NCBI GenBank assembly: GCA_002298925.1
Contig: DBMM01000106.1
Span: 1 to 5,940 of the forward strand
DNA length: 5,940 bases
From: Geobacter sp. UBA698
Lineage (GTDB): Bacteria; Desulfobacterota; Desulfuromonadia; Geobacterales; Pseudopelobacteraceae
Reading direction: 5' to 3'
Position numbers and translations under genes: made by a program. The notes under the pieces were generated by a model. That model searched no databases and was not told where the DNA came from. It was given only the letters and a program-made list of their open reading frames with translations. This document shows, one piece after another, positions 1 through 4,048 of the stretch; the stretch's first letter is position 1, and each line of letters starts with the position of its first letter.

Positions 1-2
1 AA

Positions 3-1334
3 TTAGAAGAAATAATAGGCAGCCAGGCGGAAGACGTTGTTCTGACCCAAATCAGGCCTCCCGGCTGCGACGCCACCATACTGTGTTACATGGTGCTCGA
101 ACTCGGTTGCAACACGAATCGCTGCATTCAGGTCATAGGTGGCATTGACATAAGTCATTTCATTGTACTTTTGGAAAGAACCGCCAGTTGAGGCTCTGTA
201 TGCAGTGTAATTGATTGCTCCGCGGCGGTTGTAACCGGCGGTCAAACCCAGATCCTGGGTGGGGTAAAATTTGAGCTGGCCATACAGAGTGAATCCTTTG
301 GCAGCATGCAGGTTGGGTTTGGTTCCGACGAACGCTATTGAAGTGCCGTTTTGAACGTTCAGTCCGTTTACCATGGCGGCCTGAGTTTCCAACGACAGCG
401 TCATGGCGCGGTGTTTACCGTCCCTGGACTTGACCAGCGGTACAAAACCGTAGAGACCATAACCATAGGAATCAATGGCCTTGTTGCCGTCGATTCTTTC
501 ACTGCCGAACAGTCCGAACAGACCAACCTGAAGCGGGCTCATGCCGAGCCCCATGAAACCGGGGGAAACCCCCAGAGCCTTGCTGGAAAACATGATCTGT
601 CCGGCTGCGTTGACCATGTCGCCATAGCCGCCATTGGCAGTAACCGTCGGAAATGCGTTAGACCCTGTTGAAGCACTGTCCTGAACCGGGTTCTGCACAG
701 CCACCACAAATTTCAATGCGTTGTCGGCATTGAGATTGAGCTTTTGGGTCAGGCGGATTTGAGGTACCCGCGGGCTGTTGGGAGCGCCGGTGTCGCCACC
801 CTGGCGAAAGTCGATCGTATCAGCAGCGGCCGGTCCGAAAACGTCCCAGAACTGTCCGAACAGCACCTGGGTATTGGCCCAGTCAAGAGTGCCATAAGCA
901 TGACGCATACGCATGTTACCGAATTCGTTGGACAATGAGCTATTCCCGTAGAAATCTGCCTCAACCAGTGCATTGGTCTTGGCACCCAAAAAGGTTGGAC
1001 CGGCAACCTTGAACCAGATTCGACTCTGCTTGGCGGTGAAAATCGACTCCTGTTTGGAGCCGCCTGCGGGTGCACCAGCGGAGGTTGTGGTCGGGCCCGA
1101 TGCATTCGTGTTATGGGCGTAATCAAGTTTGACATAACCACCGATGGAAAGGTTGAACTTGCTGGTTACCGGCGAAGCCATGGCGCCGTAGATGCCGGGA
1201 GCCACCTCACAGTCCGGTGTGAAATCGCAATTGTACGGAGCAGTTGCAGTACCCAACGGAACCGGCTCTGTAGCCATGACCGGAACAGCACCCAGCACCA
1301 GTGTTGATGTCAACATAAACAGTTTTTTGAACAT
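3..1334 (-). CDS. Outer-membrane beta-barrel porin, DcaP-like
   Basis: This 443-residue protein is predicted to form a diffusion channel in the outer membrane. Residues 1-21 are a classical Sec signal peptide (Lys-Lys, hydrophobic core, then Val-Met-Ala before Thr22). The mature N-terminus carries two cysteines, C36 and C42, that could form a small disulfide loop. Barrel-like sequence begins with GGYVKLDY (65-72), then QSRIWFKV (103-110), EADFYG (125-130), MRMRHAYG (141-148) and GQFWDVFG (160-167). This order is what I associate with DcaP-like and related porins that take up small organic anions. The protein ends in Tyr-Tyr-Phe-Phe, the usual barrel-assembly signal with terminal Phe. A GAGGAGG ribosome site (1339-1345) lies 4 nt before the ATG. 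The DcaP-type N-terminal coiled coil is absent, so family membership is by resemblance; the substrate cannot be told. The gene lies 137 bp downstream of the lipoprotein gene and has its own candidate promoter. Confidence 0.88.
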   Translation of the reverse strand: MFKKLFMLTSTLVLGAVPVMATEPVPLGTATAPYNCDFTPDCEVAPGIYGAMASPVTSKFNLSIGGYVKLDYAHNTNASGPTTTSAGAPAGGSKQESIFTAKQSRIWFKVAGPTFLGAKTNALVEADFYGNSSLSNEFGNMRMRHAYGTLDWANTQVLFGQFWDVFGPAAADTIDFRQGGDTGAPNSPRVPQIRLTQKLNLNADNALKFVVAVQNPVQDSASTGSNAFPTVTANGGYGDMVNAAGQIMFSSKALGVSPGFMGLGMSPLQVGLFGLFGSERIDGNKAIDSYGYGLYGFVPLVKSRDGKHRAMTLSLETQAAMVNGLNVQNGTSIAFVGTKPNLHAAKGFTLYGQLKFYPTQDLGLTAGYNRRGAINYTAYRASTGGSFQKYNEMTYVNATYDLNAAIRVATEFEHHVTQYGGVAAGRPDLGQNNVFRLAAYYFF

Positions 1335-1395
1335 TTTGCCTCCTCAATAAAATTTTGATAGCAAAGCCGACTACTGTCTTTCCATGCATGCCAGT

Positions 1396-1425
1396 GTTAT
1401 ATGGGCGTGATTCACCTCCTGTCCA
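1396..1425 (-). promoter_or_regulatory. Candidate sigma-70-type promoter of the porin gene
   Basis: On the minus strand TGGACA (1420-1425, one mismatch to TTGACA) is followed after 18 nt by TATAAC (1396-1401, one mismatch to TATAAT). Transcription would start near 1389, giving a leader of about 55 nt before the porin ATG. It lies after the lipoprotein stop codon, so the porin could be expressed independently. Prediction by eye only. Confidence 0.45.
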
Positions 1426-1443
1426 CAGGCAACCAACTGGCCG

Positions 1444-1487
1444 GATTGGCGCCGCTTGCGTTCGACAGTGTCTATTCGGCGCCAATC
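1444..1487 (-). repeat. Inverted repeat (stem-loop) spanning the lipoprotein stop codon
   Basis: GATTGGCGCC (1444-1453) and GGCGCCAATC (1478-1487) are a perfect 10-bp inverted repeat with a 24-nt loop. Two further pairs form beyond one mismatch. The lipoprotein stop codon (1472-1474) is in the loop and the right arm covers its last codons. No T-run follows in the minus direction, so a simple intrinsic terminator is unlikely. A role in mRNA 3'-end protection or in uneven lipoprotein/porin expression is possible. Confidence 0.5.
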
Positions 1488-2068
1488 AGGTCATTTGTCT
1501 GCACCGGACCGCCCTGTCTGACAATTCCATAGCCACCCCTCGTGCCGACAAAGCCCTGAACCTCTACAATACCTTTCGATTCGCCCGGAGCGAGACCAAG
1601 TCCCTCAATGACCGTCCCGCCGCGATACACTTTCAGCATCTGTCCCGGAGTAATCCTGTTTTCCCGGCCGAGATTGAAATACACCTTTTCGCCTTCCACC
1701 GCGACAACCAGGCCGAAATGCGGGATTAATGCAGCCGGCTTCCCGCCTGGCCCGACTATCCCGGCTTGCGAGGCAGAGACGTGGGCAGCTTCTTTCGACT
1801 CTGGTGCCCCGGACCCAGTCACCGCATTGTAGCCCCGCTTCGCCAACTCCCTGCCACGGGGAACCCCCTTTTCAACGCTGCTTCGCGGCACCCAGATCGT
1901 TTCAGAGGCATTGGGAGACATGGTAAAGGCCGGGTTGGGTATTTCCACAAAATCGTCCGTCCCCTGTGACTGCAACCTGGCACCTGAGCAGCCGCTGACC
2001 AGCCCCAGGAAAAGAACTAAAAATAAACTACGGGCCAGTCTGCCGCGGGTCGTAATCATCTCATTCAT
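1472..2068 (-). CDS. Exported lipoprotein with FlgT-C-like C-terminal domain, function unknown
   Basis: This 198-residue protein has an Arg-rich N-terminus (Arg8, Arg10, Arg13), a hydrophobic stretch (14-24) and a lipobox Val-Ser-Gly-Cys ending at Cys27, so it should be lipid-modified and processed there. Ser at +2 would favour the outer membrane under the enterobacterial sorting rule. Residues 40-80 hold a compact segment rich in Pro, Arg and Trp (NPAFTMSP, ETIWVPRSS). Residues 85-112 look like a flexible Ser/Gly/Ala linker. Residues 117-195 alternate short strands and glycines (FGLVVAVEGEKVYFNLG, ITPGQMLKVYRGG, GIVEVQGFVG), resembling the C-terminal domain of flagellar assembly protein FlgT and similar small beta domains of envelope proteins; this is a pattern match only. 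The ATG at 2068 is chosen because AAGGGG (2078-2083) lies 9 nt upstream; the ATG at 2059 is an alternative. It sits just upstream of the porin gene on the same strand, so a porin-associated or envelope role is plausible. No specific function is assigned. Confidence 0.83.
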   Translation of the reverse strand: MNEMITTRGRLARSLFLVLFLGLVSGCSGARLQSQGTDDFVEIPNPAFTMSPNASETIWVPRSSVEKGVPRGRELAKRGYNAVTGSGAPESKEAAHVSASQAGIVGPGGKPAALIPHFGLVVAVEGEKVYFNLGRENRITPGQMLKVYRGGTVIEGLGLAPGESKGIVEVQGFVGTRGGYGIVRQGGPVQTNDLIGAE

Positions 2069-2136
2069 TTATTCATTCCCCTTTCATAGTGAAGCAGAAC
2101 CATATTGAAGCTCTCGGGAGAACAGGTGCCGCAGAG

Positions 2137-2147
2137 CCACAATGTGG
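2137..2147. repeat. Short palindrome upstream of the lipoprotein gene
   Basis: CCACA (2137-2141), a central A and TGTGG (2143-2147) form a perfect 11-bp palindrome about 70 bp before the lipoprotein start. A TATATT -10-like hexamer (2148-2153, minus strand) abuts it, so it could be an operator at a start site, though no good -35 box accompanies that hexamer. Confidence 0.3.
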
Positions 2148-2199
2148 AATATAAGCTGCCGTAATCACCCGTTTTCCGGCCGGGGATATTTCATGCATA

Positions 2200-2228
2200 T
2201 TGGTACCGCATTGCCTATTCCATGTCAA
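2200..2228 (-). promoter_or_regulatory. Weak candidate sigma-70 promoter toward the lipoprotein gene
   Basis: On the minus strand a perfect TTGACA (2223-2228) is followed after 17 nt by TACCAA (2200-2205), which matches only three of six consensus positions. If used it would give a leader of about 125 nt. The poor -10 suggests that an activator would be needed, or that the match is chance. Confidence 0.25.
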
Positions 2229-2244
2229 TCAAATTATAAATACG

Positions 2245-2430
2245 ATGTTTTAAAATTATTGATATAAGTCACGGGATCACAACGAATTAATGAGTGCGCA
2301 AATCAACTGAGAAACAAGGATTATTTGCAATTTAGAGTAAATTTTGAGCACTGAACAAAAGCACGTTCGGTCTGCTTATAAGACAACTTCAATTTTCCAT
2401 TCAATATTTCAAATAACAATGTTTTAAAAT
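2245..2430. repeat. 12-bp direct repeat ATGTTTTAAAAT, two copies
   Basis: The same 12-mer occurs at 2245-2256 and 2419-2430, 174 bp apart start to start. Each contains the palindrome TTTTAAAA. In this AT-rich stretch chance recurrence is possible, but such A/T elements can also bind nucleoid proteins or regulators. Confidence 0.35.
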
Positions 2431-2443
2431 CTTCAGACAAAAA

Positions 2444-2460
2444 TACAATTACTGTGCCAA
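2444..2460 (-). promoter_or_regulatory. Candidate sigma-54 (RpoN) -24/-12 promoter element
   Basis: The minus strand reads TTGGCACAGTAATTGTA, that is TGGCAC, five bases, TTGTA. The established sigma-54 pattern is TGGCAC-N5-TTGCA; the -24 part is perfect and the spacing is right, but the -12 GC is GT here. It points at the lipoprotein/porin genes, with a long leader of about 375 nt. An imperfect dyad lies about 200 bp upstream (2649-2669), where an enhancer-binding protein could sit. Confidence 0.3.
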
Positions 2461-2713
2461 TAAACCATGAAACGGCAATGACCGGTAAACCCAACTACAA
2501 CTAGCTGGAATTTGTGGCTTTATCAAAATCCACCCCAACCGCACAGAAGATGGCACCTGACCGGAATACAAACACCTGTCCGTTTATCAGACAGATCACA
2601 CAAAGACACTCAAAGCCGCTTCATGCTGCCACTCATGAACGGGGGATTGTCGACGAACGTTAGTCCGACATATAAGAGTACCCGTCGAGCCACTCCAGCG
2701 GGTCGGCGGAAGC

Positions 2714-2728
2714 GCCTGGTCACCAGGC
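2714..2728 (-). repeat. Perfect hairpin with the PanE-family stop codon in its loop
   Basis: GCCTGG, TGA, CCAGGC on the minus strand is a perfect 6-bp GC-rich stem whose 3-nt loop is exactly the TGA stop codon (2720-2722). Written as DNA it is a 15-bp palindrome with one central base. No T-run follows, so it is not a standard terminator. It may affect termination efficiency or mRNA stability. Confidence 0.55.
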
Positions 2729-3700
2729 ATAAAGACCCCTCACCCGGGCATGCAGGCGGGCAAGCCCGAGCAGGGCATCGATGTTCGGCGTATTCTCCCC
2801 CACCAGCTGGCCGATCTCGCGAACGGCAGCGACCAAAGCGTCCAGCTCCACGGCCCGACCCGCTTCGACATCCTGAAGCATTGAGGTCTTGAACGCACCC
2901 AGTTTCCGCGTGACCGCATTCCTCTCTTCGCCGCTCTGGGTAATGGGACAGCCGATTTTAGCTCCGATCCGCGCGGCTTCAGCCATGATATCCAGACAGA
3001 AACCCTTTACCAATGGATCGTCGAGTATCCGGTCGCAGGTAGCACCCGTTATTGCCGACACGGGGTTCATCGTCATGTTGCCCCAAAGCTTGAACCAGAT
3101 GTCAGACTGGATGCACCTGGAGATTTCGATTTCCAAACCTGCCGTAGCGAGCAGTTGCGCCAGGTTGCGCACGCGTTCGGATTCGCTACCATCAGGCTCC
3201 CCAATGATCAGCCGTTTTCCGAATCCGTGGCGAACGAAGCCGGGAGCGTTCAAGGAAAAGCTGCCATGCACGACAGATCCCACGACATTATACGACGGAA
3301 TCGACGCCGCAATCGAACCATCCGGATCGACTGCTGACAGTCGTGTTCCAGTATACGCACCGCCGAATCCATCGAAAAACCACCAGGGAACACCGTTCAT
3401 GGCCGTCATTATGATGGTTTCAGGCCCGATCAGCGGGGCAATCCGTTGTGCAACCTGCACCATGGCAGTCGCTTTCACTGCTACGACAACAAGATCCTGC
3501 ACTCCAAGCTCGGCAGGATTGTCCGTCGCTCGTACCTTTTCAGCAAAAATGACACCGTTGCTTTCAAGCCTTAGTCCATACTCACGCAATGCTTCCAGGG
3601 TAGCACCACGGGCCACTGCACTCACTTCATACCCGGCATGGGCCAGTTGTGCGCCAATGAATCCACCCACCGCACCCGCCCCAAAAATACATATTTTCAT
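2720..3700 (-). CDS. panE: 2-dehydropantoate 2-reductase (ketopantoate reductase) family protein
   Basis: A 326-residue cytoplasmic NAD(P)H-dependent reductase; PanE converts 2-dehydropantoate to pantoate for coenzyme A synthesis. The N-terminus holds the Rossmann dinucleotide motif GAGAVGG (7-13). An AMNG segment (100-103) carries the conserved Asn102. The C-terminal half has Lys204 in KLWGN, Asn208, Asn212, Ser273 in SMLQD and Glu285. Their spacing (K, +4, +8; S to E = 12) matches the E. coli catalytic set K176, N180, N184, S244, E256 as I remember it. Position 270, where E. coli has Asn241, is Phe. The insert WWFFDGFGG...DPDG (106-128) marks a subgroup common in proteobacteria whose true substrate is often unproven. 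The ATG at 3700 is chosen over the longer frame from 3781 because AAGGGGGG lies 7 nt before it and the Rossmann fold starts at once. It is divergent from the feruloyl-CoA synthase gene across 348 bp. The family call is secure; pantoate synthesis is inferred. Confidence 0.92.
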   Translation of the reverse strand: MKICIFGAGAVGGFIGAQLAHAGYEVSAVARGATLEALREYGLRLESNGVIFAEKVRATDNPAELGVQDLVVVAVKATAMVQVAQRIAPLIGPETIIMTAMNGVPWWFFDGFGGAYTGTRLSAVDPDGSIAASIPSYNVVGSVVHGSFSLNAPGFVRHGFGKRLIIGEPDGSESERVRNLAQLLATAGLEIEISRCIQSDIWFKLWGNMTMNPVSAITGATCDRILDDPLVKGFCLDIMAEAARIGAKIGCPITQSGEERNAVTRKLGAFKTSMLQDVEAGRAVELDALVAAVREIGQLVGENTPNIDALLGLARLHARVRGLYAW

Positions 3701-3707
3701 GACGTTA

Positions 3708-3715
3708 CCCCCCTT
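3708..3715 (-). promoter_or_regulatory. Ribosome binding site that fixes the panE start
   Basis: AAGGGGGG on the minus strand ends 7 nt before the ATG at 3698-3700. The upstream in-frame ATG at 3781 would add 27 residues ahead of the dinucleotide-binding motif, which has no counterpart in the family, so the shorter start is preferred. Confidence 0.7.
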
Positions 3716-3814
3716 CACATACAAGATTAATGAATCCAAACAAAAAGCAGCAATCATGCCAAACTCCAAAAAAATGGGCATATCCCCCCAACTGGTTTAG
3801 CGTCTAGAAAAATC

Positions 3815-3831
3815 TGCTGGAGACTCCAGCA
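3815..3831. promoter_or_regulatory. Perfect 17-bp palindrome, candidate operator
   Basis: TGCTGGAG (3815-3822), central A, CTCCAGCA (3824-3831) is a perfect inverted repeat with 8-bp arms. It is one of the few GC-rich spots in the AT-rich divergent region. Size and symmetry suit a dimeric repressor such as a TetR, GntR or MarR family protein. It lies 115 bp from the panE start and about 170 bp upstream of the fcs promoter. No regulator gene is in the window. Confidence 0.5.
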
Positions 3832-3848
3832 CACATCAGAACCATAGG

Positions 3849-3877
3849 CAGATAGTACTAAAAAAGATATATATCAA
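3849..3877 (-). promoter_or_regulatory. Weak candidate promoter for panE
   Basis: On the minus strand TTGATA (3872-3877, five of six matches) is followed after 17 nt by TATCTG (3849-3854, three of six). Transcription would begin near 3842, placing the 17-bp palindrome just downstream of the start, a position typical of a repressor site. The -10 box is poor and AT-rich sequence makes chance matches likely. Confidence 0.28.
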
Positions 3878-3919
3878 CTCAGAATCCATATTCCATATAA
3901 TATAAGTTTATAAATAAAT

Positions 3920-3964
3920 ACAGATAAAACAGATAATTATGATAAATAAGCACCATCTATTATC
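3920..3964. repeat. GATAA repeats at exact 9-bp spacing
   Basis: GATAA occurs at 3923-3927, 3932-3936 and 3941-3945, each 9 bp after the last; the first two are in the longer repeat ACAGATAA (3920-3927, 3929-3936). An inverted copy TTATC lies at 3960-3964. The cluster is just upstream of the fcs promoter, so tandem regulator binding is possible. Low complexity may explain it. Confidence 0.35.
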
Positions 3965-3978
3965 AAATTTAATTTTTT

Positions 3979-4007
3979 TTGCAAAACAGCTTTATATACA
4001 CTATAGT
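3979..4007 (+). promoter_or_regulatory. Candidate sigma-70 promoter of fcs with AT-rich upstream element
   Basis: TTGCAA (3979-3984, four of six) and TATAGT (4002-4007, five of six) are separated by the ideal 17 nt. A T8 tract and AT-rich DNA directly upstream could serve as an UP element contacting the RNA polymerase alpha subunits. The start would be near 4014, giving a leader of about 35 nt to the GTG codon, a normal distance. This is the best promoter in the window by eye. Confidence 0.55.
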
Positions 4008-4036
4008 AAATTTGCCTTAAGAGTTATTACCAGGAA

Positions 4037-4043
4037 AAGGGGG
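4037..4043 (+). promoter_or_regulatory. Ribosome binding site supporting the GTG start of fcs
   Basis: AAGGGGG ends 5 nt before GTG at 4049-4051. No in-frame ATG lies nearby, and the feruloyl-CoA synthase N-terminal homology begins soon after this codon, which supports GTG as the start. Confidence 0.7.
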
Positions 4044-4048
4044 AATCT

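Larger units (their letters stand above)
2069..2719. other. Intergenic region without a recognisable gene
   Basis: These 651 bp separate the PanE-family stop codon from the lipoprotein start. I find no open frame here with a credible ribosome site and protein-like content. From about 2225 to 2460 it is visibly AT-rich. It holds candidate promoters reading toward the lipoprotein gene, a small palindrome, a 12-bp direct repeat and an imperfect dyad (2649-2669). The part next to the PanE-family stop (2660-2719) is GC-rich and coding-like. No clear intrinsic terminator for the PanE-family gene is visible. Confidence 0.6.
3701..4048. promoter_or_regulatory. Divergent AT-rich control region between panE and fcs
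   Basis: These 348 bp separate two genes reading away from each other and contain no gene. G plus C is 40 of 180 bases from 3841 to 4020 (about 22%), far below both flanking genes. The region holds ribosome sites at each end, a perfect 17-bp palindrome, GATAA repeats, the palindrome GATATATATC (3866-3875), a T8 tract (3973-3980) and promoters in both directions. The arrangement fits shared control of the two genes. Confidence 0.6.

Noticed and set aside
1207..1485. Small minus-strand frame overlapping the porin start
   Set aside because: It overlaps the porin signal-peptide region in another frame, has no ribosome site at its start and no recognisable features.
2720..2722. Selenocysteine codon in the PanE-family gene
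   Set aside because: The TGA is in a hairpin loop rather than just before a typical bacterial SECIS element, no selenoprotein is known to me in this family, and the protein already has full length at that point. Kept only as one option in the read-through finding.
2512..2892. Plus-strand frame of 126 codons crossing the PanE-family 3' end
   Set aside because: Its composition is rich in Arg, Pro and His as expected for an antisense frame, it has no ribosome site, and half of it lies opposite the real gene.
3701..3781. Longer start for the PanE-family protein at 3781
   Set aside because: It adds 27 residues before a Rossmann motif that normally begins at the N-terminus. The AAGGGGGG site is placed for the ATG at 3700.
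2889..3800. Long open frame of 303 codons on the plus strand
   Set aside because: It is antisense to the PanE-family gene, whose motifs and ribosome site are clear. The opposite frame looks open only because of codon bias, and its product has no recognisable domain.
3973..3980. T8 tract as an intrinsic terminator
   Set aside because: No GC-rich hairpin precedes it, and it abuts the fcs -35 box, so an upstream promoter element is more likely.
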